A stretch of 64,000 nucleotides of DNA from Ktedonosporobacter rubrisoli (GCF_004208415.1 NZ_CP035758.1:992001-1056000), one strand, 5' to 3'; positions 26,007-34,407 are shown, counted from the stretch's first letter. Notes: generated from the sequence alone by a model not told the origin. Made by a program: numbers and translations.

Positions 26007-26516
26007 ATGTTGCGAGACCGCTTAGCAGAAGCCATTCAACTACGCGAAGAGGGACGAGCCAAACAAGATCAAACCATTCTGGGAAAAGCGCGCGCACTGC
26101 TCTTAGAGCTACACGCAACCTATCCAGACGATGCCGAGATCACCTTTCAGATGGCAGTCGTTCATGATAATCTGGGACTCGAAAGAGAATCAATTCCTTT
26201 CTACCTGAAAGCCTTTGAGCAGGGACTCTCTGGCCCGGACCTGGAAAGGGCTTATCTTGGCCTGGGAAGTACATACCGTGGACTGGGAGAGTATCAGAAA
26301 GCTGTGGAAACACTCCGGCGAGGCGTCAAGGAATTTCCCCAAAACCGGGCTCTGCAGACCTTTCTGGCCATGGCCCTGTACAATACGGGCCAGCACAGGG
26401 AAGCTATGGAACTTGTGTTGACCAATCTGCTGGAGACCACCACAGACGAGAAACTCCAGTACTTTAAGCGCGGCCTGCTCTTCTATGCGGCGCACCTTGA
26501 TGAAACCTGGGACTGA
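26007..26516 (+). CDS. tetratricopeptide-repeat protein
   Basis: 169 aa, ATG at 26007. About three TPR units at residues 25-145: ARALLLELHATYPDDAEI, AYLGLGSTYRGLGEYQKA and ALYNTGQHREAMEL show the W/L/G/A/P spacing of the motif. No signal peptide or membrane span is seen. TPRs mediate protein-protein contact; the partner is unknown. It is divergent from the AAA+ gene across the hairpin element, convergent with the patatin gene, and followed immediately by a 10-bp hairpin. Confidence 0.8.
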   Translation: MLRDRLAEAIQLREEGRAKQDQTILGKARALLLELHATYPDDAEITFQMAVVHDNLGLERESIPFYLKAFEQGLSGPDLERAYLGLGSTYRGLGEYQKAVETLRRGVKEFPQNRALQTFLAMALYNTGQHREAMELVLTNLLETTTDEKLQYFKRGLLFYAAHLDETWD

Positions 26517-26517
26517 G

Positions 26518-26543
26518 GAGAAAGGTCGTCTTTGACCTTTCTC
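26518..26543. terminator. 10-bp hairpin between convergent genes
   Basis: GAGAAAGGTC (26518-26527) pairs perfectly with GACCTTTCTC (26534-26543) over a 6-nt loop, starting 2 bp after the TPR gene stop. Neither side has a T-run, so intrinsic termination would be weak; it may stabilise the 3' end or assist Rho. Confidence 0.5.
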
Positions 26544-26575
26544 GACCTCCTATGAAACCGAGAGCAGTGAACTGC

Positions 26576-27430
26576 TTATCCCCAGAATGCCGCTACACGG
26601 GCTAGCTCGCGCCGCGCTTGCTCTCGTCCTCCCCTGGCAGCGATTCCGCGCAGAGAGGGATCTAGCGCATTGCCACCGGCTTTGGCCAGCGCTAGCTTCA
26701 CTGCTTCATCAGGAGTAAGTACTTCGACCTGCGTACCGCCAAGTCGCAGGCGTTCTATTTGCTCGTCAAGACTTTCCAGCACTGGAATTGGCGGAATATC
26801 AGGTTGGAGCACCAGTACCTTGTCGAATCCGGTGGCCAGGTCTACATTCGCCATCGAGTAGCACCCACCATCGATATAGCGATGTTTCCCAATAGTCACC
26901 GGCGGCCAGACGCAAGGCACCGCACAACTTGCCGCCACGGCATCAATCAGTTCTACACCACTTTCACGCGTGAAAACTATCCGCTCGCCACTTTCTGCAT
27001 CGGTCGCTACTATTTCCAGCCGAGCTTGCGGCCAATGATGTACCGGGAGTCGCGAGACAATCACGTCTCGGCGCTCAGCCTCCGCCACTGTAGGAGTGGA
27101 GAGCGCCAGGGCACCAACCTTTTGCAGGATTGCATTACTGCTGCCCCCTTCCTTAAAGATGCGTGTGAAATCGGCTATCAGCTGCTGAAAATCTGCGTTG
27201 GCAGGCAATTCCTTCGCCTGCAACACGGGATCAACCTGCCGCTGGAAGAGTTCTTCCATTGTGCGACCACTTGTAATCTGGGCTGTCACGGCCGAGCCTG
27301 CCGACGTACCCAGAAACAGGTCAGCAAGTCGTACATCGATCCCAGCTTCTGCCAGTCCCACCAGCAATCCCATCTCCCAGGCAATGCCTGCCACGCCACC
27401 ACCACCAGCCGCCAAAGTGCGTGTCGTCAT
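26576..27430 (-). CDS. patatin-like phospholipase
   Basis: 284 aa from the ATG at 27430 (AAGGAG 10 bp upstream), which gives the usual MTTRTLAAGGG start. Oxyanion loop GGGGVAGIAWEMG (8-20), nucleophile elbow GTSAGS (Ser43), and catalytic Asp in YIDGGCYS near residue 190: the complete Ser-Asp dyad of the family. It hydrolyses acyl esters of lipids; bacterial patatins range from housekeeping lipid turnover to secreted toxins. No signal peptide, so it is likely cytoplasmic or peripheral on the membrane. It converges on the TPR gene. Confidence 0.92.
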   Translation of the reverse strand: MTTRTLAAGGGGVAGIAWEMGLLVGLAEAGIDVRLADLFLGTSAGSAVTAQITSGRTMEELFQRQVDPVLQAKELPANADFQQLIADFTRIFKEGGSSNAILQKVGALALSTPTVAEAERRDVIVSRLPVHHWPQARLEIVATDAESGERIVFTRESGVELIDAVAASCAVPCVWPPVTIGKHRYIDGGCYSMANVDLATGFDKVLVLQPDIPPIPVLESLDEQIERLRLGGTQVEVLTPDEAVKLALAKAGGNALDPSLRGIAARGGREQARRELARVAAFWG

Positions 27431-27543
27431 ATCCTTACATCTCCTTATCACCATAGAGCTAGGAGCCACTAATGATCAGCTATTTTCCCTTGCATGCTCC
27501 TCCCTGCATCACTACCTATTTTATATCTTGAGCACAAATTGGC

Positions 27544-27660
27544 TTAAGCCGGCAAAGCTCCCAACTGCTTGAGCAAGCCCAGATCATCGGTCAGGACTTC
27601 TAGTTACACAATCTTGCCGTTGACAACACGATACATCGCAATCTGACTATAAATAACTCT
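27544..27660 (-). pseudogene. C-terminal remnant of a SnoaL-like cyclase
   Basis: Read on the minus strand the segment gives SQIAMYRVVNGKIV, an in-frame TAA, then LEVLTDDLGLLKQLGALPA and a stop. This is the typical C-terminus of SnoaL-like ester cyclases (YR..DGKI.E.W...D.LGLLQQLG). The in-frame stop and missing N-terminal two thirds mark it as a relic. Confidence 0.65.
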
Positions 27661-27674
27661 CTTAGCAGCTTGCA

Positions 27675-28331
27675 TTAGGCCAAATTGGATAGCTCTGTGG
27701 AAGCTGAAACTTGCAGGCTACGGCTCTGTCGATAATATTTACGTACCCTCTCACGGTTGCCACAAACCTGGCTATCACACCATTTTCGGCTGCGATTCTT
27801 GCTTTGATCAAAGAACAGCCAGCCGCAGTCGGGAGCTGCACAAAGGCGCACACTCTCCAGAATATCTGAAGTAAATATATCAACTGCAGATTTTGCGATA
27901 TGCCAGAACACCGACTCCAGAGCATGCCCCTCTTCAGGCCACCTGAGGGCAAATCCCCTTTCTGTAGCAATTACCCTGAGCTGAGCTTGCATAGTCGCAT
28001 ACTCCCGATTTAGCAGCGCAAGATCCGCGCTATCTCTCTCCTCACCCTTGATTACACTCAGAAAGAGGCGGTAAAGCGCTTCTCGCAATTGCAGGGCGCG
28101 TTGATAGAGGTGCCCGCTTGTTTCGGGCTGCTGCTGCGCCTGGCTGAGCAGCTTGCTTTGCTGCTCATCAGTAAAAATAGCCGCTTGCTTACCCAGGTGC
28201 AGTAGATCAGCATAACAGGTAAGGCGTTCCTCCGCGTGGGAACTAGGGCGCCAGCCCACGGTGTTCATAAAATCGAGACAAAGCTGGCCTCTCTTCATTT
28301 CGAAAGCATGGATGTCCGAATACTGGACCAC
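27675..28331 (-). CDS. ABATE / CGNR zinc-finger protein
   Basis: 218 aa from the GTG at 28331, supported by AGAAGGGGG about 8 bp upstream; an upstream GTG at 28379 is an alternative. N-terminal ABATE (stress-induced) domain, with GQLCLDFMNTVGWR near its start. C-terminal CGNR zinc finger (residues about 165-205): C-x4-C in CAAPDCGWLFFDQSKN, then C-x4-C in CDSQVCGNRERVRKYY. Such proteins are putative zinc-binding transcription regulators often found next to enzymes they control; no target is proved. A divergent arginase-fold gene lies 240 bp away. Confidence 0.88.
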   Translation of the reverse strand: MVQYSDIHAFEMKRGQLCLDFMNTVGWRPSSHAEERLTCYADLLHLGKQAAIFTDEQQSKLLSQAQQQPETSGHLYQRALQLREALYRLFLSVIKGEERDSADLALLNREYATMQAQLRVIATERGFALRWPEEGHALESVFWHIAKSAVDIFTSDILESVRLCAAPDCGWLFFDQSKNRSRKWCDSQVCGNRERVRKYYRQSRSLQVSASTELSNLA

Positions 28332-28469
28332 GCTAGTACCCCCTTCTGTGTCTTTCCCTATATTATGCTTCCAGAGCACACAGTTTTGTCCAGGCTTAGG
28401 GAGAAAGATCGTCGGCTATAGGCTGCAAGCAAGCGCAGCTTCAATTCACCTTAATGCTCAAAAAGCTAT

Positions 28470-28498
28470 TGACTTATTAGCTAGCTGAAGTTAAACTT
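28470..28498 (+). promoter_or_regulatory. possible promoter of the arginase-fold gene
   Basis: TTGACT (28470-28475) lies 17 bp before TAAACT (28493-28498), 75 bp upstream of the start codon. The -10 is only a partial match. Confidence 0.4.
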
Positions 28499-28573
28499 TA
28501 AATAGGCAAAACGATTTTAGGGTATTAGGGCAATGCTGTCAAGCGCTACTTTATAAGGGAGGGTACCGATCAG

Positions 28574-29473
28574 ATGTCAGGGGCTATTTCTTCTCAAGAG
28601 AGGATCTATCATATCTTTGGTGTACCGCTACGCACTGGCTCTTTTTTTCCAGGGAACGAAAATGATGCTCAAGCCTATCGCGAGGTCCAGATTCTGCAGC
28701 GCCTGGAGGTGGCCGGCTGCCAGGTCAGGGATGAAGGAGATTTACAGCTCCCAAGTTATCTTCCCCATCACAACATCGCTCCTATCAAAAACTGGCCCGG
28801 ACCTCGTATCGCCTGGGACTATGTGAGTGAGCATATCAGGCCATTTCTACAGCAGCCCGGCCATATTCCCCTACTCCTTGGCTGCGATTGTAGCATGGTC
28901 GTAGGAGGTGTCCAGGCTCTCAGCGAGCTTAACTGGCGCCCCATCCATGTGCTCTACATCGATGGCCATATTGACGGCGTTGCCCCGCAAGCTCATGAAT
29001 GTGTAAGCGCGGCGGCTATGGGACTCTGGCTGATCACGCAGCAATCTCCCTTCTGGCCCGGACCGCTGCTCGATCCTTCCCAGATCACCGTTATCGGCTG
29101 GCACGACGCTTTGGGCTCTACCTGGGAAGAAGCTGGCTCTTATTCTCTGTCTCGACTACGAGAAACCGGAGCACGCGAGATAGCCCAGCAAGCGCTTCAA
29201 GGGATCGCAGATGAGGCAACAATCCTGCTACACTTTGATATTGATGTGATAAGCAAGCACGCTATGCCCGCAGCCTATGCCACAGACGAAGCAGGGCTGA
29301 ACCTGGCAGAAGCCCGGACCCTACTAAACGTTCTGCTGTCTGACCCGCGCATCGCCCTGATTGAAGTAGCAGAATATGCGGCGCTCCGCGACCTTGAGCT
29401 AAGTTATGCCTCCACAATTGTTGATCTCCTGGTCGGTGCGCTTGGCACAAAAAATAACGTCGCGAAGCCCTAA
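28574..29473 (+). CDS. arginase/agmatinase-fold ureohydrolase, Cys-variant metal site
   Basis: 299 aa. It follows the ureohydrolase fold with its binuclear Mn motifs: motif 1 is GCDCS where GGDHS is usual, so the first His ligand is Cys; motif 2 is YIDGHIDG (Asp, His, Asp kept); motif 3 is HFDIDVIS (both Asp kept). Family members hydrolyse guanidino compounds to urea, or formimino groups; the His-to-Cys change makes the substrate and metal uncertain. ATG at 28574 with GGGAGGG about 8 bp upstream. It is divergent from the CGNR regulator. A GGCACTT/AAGTGCC hairpin at 29515-29534 may end the transcript. Confidence 0.85.
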   Translation: MSGAISSQERIYHIFGVPLRTGSFFPGNENDAQAYREVQILQRLEVAGCQVRDEGDLQLPSYLPHHNIAPIKNWPGPRIAWDYVSEHIRPFLQQPGHIPLLLGCDCSMVVGGVQALSELNWRPIHVLYIDGHIDGVAPQAHECVSAAAMGLWLITQQSPFWPGPLLDPSQITVIGWHDALGSTWEEAGSYSLSRLRETGAREIAQQALQGIADEATILLHFDIDVISKHAMPAAYATDEAGLNLAEARTLLNVLLSDPRIALIEVAEYAALRDLELSYASTIVDLLVGALGTKNNVAKP

Positions 29474-29600
29474 AACTAGAGCGAGGTGCCTGGCTATTTC
29501 TAGCGCTCCCCACTGGCACTTTCTAAGAAGTGCCCCTGGAGCAGCGTTTCTTCAGTCCGGAAGCTCCGCAAAAAGACTTGAGCACATTCAGGCACAGCAA

Positions 29601-29634
29601 AAAGCAGATAGCTAGCTGATTAACTATCTGCTTT
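29601..29634 (-). terminator. intrinsic terminator of the 430-aa hypothetical gene
   Basis: AAAGCAGATAG (29601-29611) and its perfect complement (29624-29634) enclose a 12-nt loop. On the minus strand the stem is followed by TTTTT, a proper Rho-independent terminator 30 bp after the stop codon at 29664. Confidence 0.8.
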
Positions 29635-29663
29635 GAGGGTTGCTATAAAGCAGCTGGAACGGG

Positions 29664-30956
29664 CTAACCTTTGATAACCCGCGCTTTACGTCGCCGCTTT
29701 TTGGGTGGCGACATCACAGCTTCGTAGGCCTTGATTAAATCGAGGGGAGGGAGAATCTCCCAGCGGGCCGCCAGCCAATCTTTGCTCCAGCGCGATTGCG
29801 CCTTATCGACAGGTGTGAGACAGATTTGTTTGCCAATGATCCCCATACTTTCCAGGCGTTCCAGAGCAGACTCGATGCGCGGCACAATCTCGCTGGTAAG
29901 GTGACGCTTCTCGGCCTCAATCATGCTAGCGGCCAGTAGATCTGACATAATAATAGGCGTGCTGAAGTTGCCATCTTTGGCCTGTTCGCGCCAGCGCTCG
30001 GTCAGATAGAGCGCAAGGCGCAGCGCATAACGGTCATTTTGGGGATTGAGCGTGAAGATCTGATTGTCAATCTGGGCCAGGTGGTAATTCTGATGCTGCT
30101 CATAGGTGCCAATCCAGCCGCCGGGAGCAACTAGAAAACCGAGAATGACTTTATCGCCCCAACTTGTGGTACGACTCACCGTATCATAACGGATATAAGG
30201 ACCGTCGACCTCAATCGAGGTTGCCTTGCCGCGAATAGTAATCTTGCAGGTGCCCCGCACATGACAGGCCGCCAGCAGGGCCAGGTCTTGAATTACCCGC
30301 TGGCGATGCTCAGGTCGATAGCCATCAGTGTAGCGCTTGTTCGTACCAGTACCGGGATGGGCAACCCGACTGTGCTTTTGAATACCCTGCCACTGTAAGA
30401 TCTCGTCTAGCAGGATAGCCACGCTGCCTTCTTTAGAGACCTGTTTGTTATAGCGGCGCGTATTCCAGAGCCCAAGGATAATGCGCGCGGTAAGCACGGT
30501 ACTCTCATTGAGTTTGCGAATTTCTTTGAGGGCCTCACTAATCTCTAACGGCCTGCCCACCTTCGCCAGATATACTTCAAGTTCGTTGGACGCGACATAG
30601 GAGAGCTCACCGCCATCTGTAGATTTCCATTGATTCTTGCGCGCCAGGGAAGCTTCGCGAACTGCTCGATCCGGATGATAGCTAGTAATCGTAAAGTGCG
30701 AATTCTGCTCGGTTGTGATGCGCTCAAAGAGTGCATGCTCAATCTCAACGGCTTCGATAGGGCTATCTTCGAAGAGGTCTGCCAGGTATTGCGCCTTCTG
30801 ATCTTCATCCATCCCGGAAGTTCTCTCTGCCAATGTCTGATAGAGCAGAGAGGAGATTTCGGAATCCCCCACATCGAAATCGGTAGTAACTTTATCCGGG
30901 ATCAATTGTAACTGCTCAAGCTCCTGTTGTTCCTTACCCATTACCTGCCCTTTCAT
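29664..30956 (-). CDS. conserved-looking hypothetical protein, possibly DNA-binding
   Basis: 430 aa; I do not recognise the family. The N-terminal 90 residues are acidic and helical. The middle includes LNESTVLTARIILGLWNTRRYN and a beta-rich part (CKITIRGKATSIEVDGPYIRYD). The segment around NPQNDRYALRLALYLTERWREQ, followed by SALERLESMGIIGKQ, looks like the tandem winged-helix pattern of plasmid replication initiators, and the C-terminus is very basic (PPKKRRRKARV). A Rep-like or other DNA-binding role is inference. ATG at 30956; an ATG five codons on is also possible. The gene stands alone with its own terminator. Confidence 0.75.
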   Translation of the reverse strand: MKGQVMGKEQQELEQLQLIPDKVTTDFDVGDSEISSLLYQTLAERTSGMDEDQKAQYLADLFEDSPIEAVEIEHALFERITTEQNSHFTITSYHPDRAVREASLARKNQWKSTDGGELSYVASNELEVYLAKVGRPLEISEALKEIRKLNESTVLTARIILGLWNTRRYNKQVSKEGSVAILLDEILQWQGIQKHSRVAHPGTGTNKRYTDGYRPEHRQRVIQDLALLAACHVRGTCKITIRGKATSIEVDGPYIRYDTVSRTTSWGDKVILGFLVAPGGWIGTYEQHQNYHLAQIDNQIFTLNPQNDRYALRLALYLTERWREQAKDGNFSTPIIMSDLLAASMIEAEKRHLTSEIVPRIESALERLESMGIIGKQICLTPVDKAQSRWSKDWLAARWEILPPLDLIKAYEAVMSPPKKRRRKARVIKG

Positions 30957-31227
30957 ACGAAACTTCTACCTGCGCCTCTCTTCTTGCGAGCCTCCACTTG
31001 CTACTCATCCAGGTGCAGCCCCAAAGAGAGATTGTTGTTTAAGGTACCTGCCTGGTCTTTGAAGTTACTGCTATCAGTGTAGCACAAAAGTATAACGTTT
31101 GAAAACGAGGTCATAGATACGGCTCGGCCAATCTGCGGTCTTTGGCTGTTCTGCTACATCTCTTTAGCTCACCAATACGTATTACTACTATCTACTTCGT
31201 TAGGCAACGAAAATGAGAGGAGTTGTT

Positions 31228-31656
31228 ATGGAAACACAGTTTCGCACGGGACAGAGTATTAGTCCTCCAGAGCAGCCCATGGGGGATGGAAAGACCATTA
31301 TGATTGTCGAGGATGATGTTGCCATCGGAAGCATGCTGGTAGAGATGTTAAGGCAAGAGACATGTTATCGTCCAGTCCATGTGACTACGGGGGAACAGGC
31401 CTTATCTGCTGTTTCCTCTGTTCATCCCCATTTACTTCTGCTTGACTATCGCTTGCCTGATATGACTGGAATAAATGTATATACTGAAGTTATGAATAAC
31501 CAGCAAGCGCCTCCTCCGGCTATTATGATGAGCGCCTGTTTTCCTACGCGTCTACTCGCTACTGATCGCTTGACGTATCTGCAAAAACCATTCGAACTTG
31601 ATCTTCTGTTAGAGAAAATTGATCAGCTGGTTGAGTCCGAGGAGAAAAAGATCTAG
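31228..31656 (+). CDS. response regulator, receiver domain only
   Basis: 142 aa from the ATG at 31228 (GAGAGGAG 5 bp upstream; the ATG at 31213 is inside that ribosome-binding site's lead). Receiver fold: EDD after TIMIVEDDV, phospho-acceptor Asp in LLLLDYRLPDMTG, Ser in MMSACF, Lys in YLQKPF. The Thr/Ser switch is kept. No output domain. An N-terminal 20-residue polar extension is unusual. No histidine kinase is adjacent, so its partner is elsewhere. Confidence 0.88.
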   Translation: METQFRTGQSISPPEQPMGDGKTIMIVEDDVAIGSMLVEMLRQETCYRPVHVTTGEQALSAVSSVHPHLLLLDYRLPDMTGINVYTEVMNNQQAPPPAIMMSACFPTRLLATDRLTYLQKPFELDLLLEKIDQLVESEEKKI

Positions 31657-32120
31657 CTCTAAAGGGGTATCTCCACTGAGCTCTTGCTTCATTCAAGGCA
31701 TGAGATGCCCCTCCCTTCGTAGCAAAAAGAATTTCCTTACGCGTGGCTAGATCACATCCCCGCAAATCCACTTCCGTTCGACCATCAAGCCCATGCTCAT
31801 CATCAGCGCTGATCCAGATTTTCTCTGGGACCGCCTTATAGACCCCGCGCAAAGTTGCGCCAATCACTATGTCAACCGAAGGGGAATGCTGCCATCCCCG
31901 TCTGTGCAAACAGGCCAGGGCATAGCTCCATTCCTGGCTCTCAGTCAACTCAAAAGATGGCATGGGAGGTACTTTCAGGCGCGGGTAGGGTGGAGGGCCG
32001 TCAAGATAATATAGAAAAAGGAGGAAGCTGTCAAGAGCGCGATAGAAATATTTTACATAAAAATACAAATCATGACATGAAATGAACTTTGGCATGATTT
32101 GTATTTTTGATGAACTAAAT
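31657..32120. other. gene-poor stretch with a 16-bp perfect inverted repeat
   Basis: AAAAATACAAATCATG (32059-32074) is perfectly repeated in inverse at 32093-32108 over an 18-nt loop. Each flank ends in T-rich sequence, so it could terminate in both directions or be a regulator site. A minus-strand frame (31559-32131) crosses it and overlaps the response regulator; I see no ribosome-binding site or domain in it. Confidence 0.5.
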
Positions 32121-32170
32121 GCAGCAAACATGCTGGGCTTTGAGGCTAGCCAGTTTCTGTTCAGGCAGAA
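32121..32170. repeat. 50-bp dispersed repeat, copy 1
   Basis: Matches 34358-34407 in the same orientation at 40 of 50 positions. The two copies flank the CPBP protease and ABC permease genes. Confidence 0.6.
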
Positions 32171-32174
32171 CTAG

Positions 32175-33104
32175 TCAAGCCGAGCCACCATTAATCTTAG
32201 AGGTCGCGCGTGCTGACAAGTTTTCCGGTTGGTATCCCAGACGACTGCGCGTGGCCACGGCCAACACCAGCGCGGTCATGCCAACCCCAACGAGCACTCC
32301 CGTCTCTGCATTCTGCTGTATCCATTGGGCAGAGAAGATGCTCGTCAGCGCTATCACGCGAAAAGCATCAAAGCTCGCATGCAACAGCATAACTATGAAG
32401 ACGCTCTCTCGTGTATAGTTGAAGACCCAGGTGATGATAATAGTAAAGAAAATGCTTTCAAATGTAGCTACTCCAATCATGAGGAAGTCTGCTCCATTTC
32501 CCCAGCTTGTGAGATACAATGGCAGGCGCCAGCATTGCCATAGAATGCCGAGAATAACGCTTGCCAGCAAAGGGCTCAACTTCCGTTGCAAGCGCGGCAA
32601 GGCAAAGCCGCGCCAACCTGGCTCCTCGGCCAGCCCACCTATGAAGATTTCGACGAAAAAGAGGAACATGAACAGCCAGATGATTTGAAGAAGATCGGGA
32701 TGAAAAGCCGTTACTCCCCCTGGCAATAGGAAGTATACAGCAGTAATGACTAGCGGGATACCGAAGATCACGACCAGATACCATTGCCAACCTATATCGC
32801 GAAGAAGCAAGCGGTGCAGCAAACGCCTCACGCCGGGCTTGCCTTCGGTGACCGCAGTCATCACAAACCCCGACAGGCACGGCCCCAGAAACGCTCCAGG
32901 AAGCATAGCGAGTAAAGTAACAAGCTGATCAGGCTGAAAAGACCAAAGGCCCAGCCCATCTTGCGAAAGGACATAGGGCAGCCAGGCGATCCAACTAAAG
33001 CTATAGGCCATTACGAAGTAAGAGAGTAACGCGTGACGCTGCATAAAGCCGCGAAATCCACTCCTTGACGATTCGGCAGTATGATAAGGTGACGAGACAT
33101 GCAT
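32175..33104 (-). CDS. CPBP (CAAX-like) intramembrane protease family, altered motif
   Basis: 309 aa with about eight hydrophobic segments. Motif 1, EEPGWRGFALPRL, carries the paired Glu and Arg of the Abi/CPBP family. Motif 2, normally W-H-L-P, reads WRLP (in ILWQCWRLPLYL), so a conserved His thought to act in the metal site is Arg, a one-base change (CAC to CGC). The third His, in LLHASFDA, is kept. CPBP proteins include prenyl-protein proteases and bacteriocin-immunity proteins. This member may be inactive, or may act only as an adaptor. The gene lies 80 bp after the ABC permease on the same strand, probably the same transcript. Confidence 0.85.
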   Translation of the reverse strand: MHVSSPYHTAESSRSGFRGFMQRHALLSYFVMAYSFSWIAWLPYVLSQDGLGLWSFQPDQLVTLLAMLPGAFLGPCLSGFVMTAVTEGKPGVRRLLHRLLLRDIGWQWYLVVIFGIPLVITAVYFLLPGGVTAFHPDLLQIIWLFMFLFFVEIFIGGLAEEPGWRGFALPRLQRKLSPLLASVILGILWQCWRLPLYLTSWGNGADFLMIGVATFESIFFTIIITWVFNYTRESVFIVMLLHASFDAFRVIALTSIFSAQWIQQNAETGVLVGVGMTALVLAVATRSRLGYQPENLSARATSKINGGSA

Positions 33105-33183
33105 AAGAACCTCCTTATTCTTGAACGTAGCAGCACTATTTCATCATTGCTGAACCAGCGCCACTACGGTCTCGATGGTTCGT

Positions 33184-33936
33184 TCAATAGGCCTTCCTCC
33201 GAAACACGAGCAGGGCCGCCAGCAGCGGCACCAGCACAGCAACGAGGCAGATGAGCGACGCCATGAGTGGAAAACTGCCCATGAGAAAGGCCTGCTGCTC
33301 ATTCCAATAGCGTTCCAGACCCTGCAGTCCTCCATTGGGCAGAACGATTGGCAAGAGCACCAGTCCGGCCATCACAAGCAAGGAGAAAACCACCGGACGA
33401 AGCGTGTCGGAAAAGAGGATGGAAAAGAAGAGGGCCAGCCCCAAAGGAACCAACGCCACAAGCCAGAGCAGCCCCGTTGCGATGAGCAGTGCCTGCACCT
33501 CCAGTGGCTGTCTCAGGGTCAGGCCAGCAAGGGCAAGGACCAGGCTGCTCAGCACGCTCACGGCCAGCAGCAGTCCTGCACTCACAGCATACCTGACCAG
33601 GAATAGGCGCGTCCGCCTGACGGGTTTACTAGGCAAGGGAAAGATCGGACCTGTTCTTGCCTCTTCAGCAATCAGCCCGCCTCCTAAAACAGCCGCGAAC
33701 AGGACCATGATAAGTGGCCCATCGGTAGCGAACCAGTGATGCCAGGTAAATGCCGAATAGTTCTTCATGAATGAGTCATGCGTGAGTTCCTGGAATAGAG
33801 GATAAGAGGGGTCACCGCATGCTTGCAGATATTTGGTATAGCAAAACCTGATAATATTGTCAACTGAGGACGCCAGGGCCAGGAGCGCAAAGGTGAGAAC
33901 CTTCCAGCGCGCTTGCAGCACTTCTTTGGTGATCAT
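33184..33936 (-). CDS. ABC-2 type transporter permease
   Basis: 250 aa with about six hydrophobic segments. Features of the ABC-2 permease family: a first cytoplasmic segment, an ISSVDN-like region, LIAEEARTGPIFPLPSKPVRRTRLFLVR (coupling region between helices 2 and 3, with the typical Glu and Pro-Leu), and a final RRKAY tail. It needs an ATPase partner; the only candidate upstream is a short damaged fragment ending 3 bp before this start codon. It may work with a distant ATPase or be an orphan. Confidence 0.82.
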   Translation of the reverse strand: MITKEVLQARWKVLTFALLALASSVDNIIRFCYTKYLQACGDPSYPLFQELTHDSFMKNYSAFTWHHWFATDGPLIMVLFAAVLGGGLIAEEARTGPIFPLPSKPVRRTRLFLVRYAVSAGLLLAVSVLSSLVLALAGLTLRQPLEVQALLIATGLLWLVALVPLGLALFFSILFSDTLRPVVFSLLVMAGLVLLPIVLPNGGLQGLERYWNEQQAFLMGSFPLMASLICLVAVLVPLLAALLVFRRKAY

Positions 33937-33939
33937 GCT

Positions 33940-34132
33940 CTATCTCCCTTTAAGAGCGGCCCGCAGCAACTCTTCTAGCGGCACGGCCACTATCTCGTGA
34001 TCATGCTGCGCATAGGGACGTGCTGCGAGAATCGCCGCCAACACCTGGGCGCCTTCCCTAACGGCTCAATCCCGAGCACATCCAGTAACCCGCAGGTCGT
34101 ATTCCAGGGTATGCCTGAGCTGCTCATTAATT
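33940..34132 (-). pseudogene. probable C-terminal relic of the ABC ATPase
   Basis: On the minus strand the segment gives LDVLGIEP and then, after a frame change, REGAQVLAAILAARPYAQHDHEIVAVPLEELLRAAL and a stop 3 bp before the permease ATG. Position and composition fit the C-terminal accessory region of an ABC ATP-binding subunit. No Walker or signature motif remains. The assignment relies mainly on context. Confidence 0.45.
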
Positions 34133-34357
34133 TTCCATAAAAAGTAACGTTGCTACGTATATTAATCTGTATTCAGATAAGCTTTTTTATCTAAGCGTAG
34201 TGATGTATTAAAACACTGATACGGAAAAATATTACGGGAAAAAGGTGGGACTGTCAAGAGAGAGGGGTCATAGGTCATATGCACTCTCAAGAGGTGATGC
34301 TAATTGCAGCCGACATGATCCTATGGCATAAATTACTCTGGAATTGACGAATGTGAA
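34133..34357. other. AT-rich gene-free stretch
   Basis: No gene. It holds an AGATAA/TTATCT stem (about 34176-34193) and AT-rich sequence that may have been the promoter of the damaged ABC operon. Confidence 0.35.
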
Positions 34358-34407
34358 GCAGCAAGCACGTTGCGCTCTGAGGCTGGCCAGCTTCTATTAA
34401 GGTAGAA
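34358..34407. repeat. 50-bp dispersed repeat, copy 2
   Basis: 80% identical to 32121-32170. The minus-strand translations are also alike (FYLNRSWPASERNVLAA against FCLNRNWLASKPSMFAA), so it may derive from a coding piece. A further ATCCCTCA/TGAGGGAT hairpin (34477-34514) lies between it and the propeller gene. Confidence 0.6.

Noticed and set aside
26759..27472. 237-aa plus-strand frame
   Set aside because: Antisense to the patatin gene with its intact catalytic dyad.
31559..32131. 190-aa minus-strand frame
   Set aside because: Overlaps the response regulator by 98 bp, crosses a 16-bp inverted repeat, has no ribosome-binding site at any Met and no recognisable domain; at best a relic.
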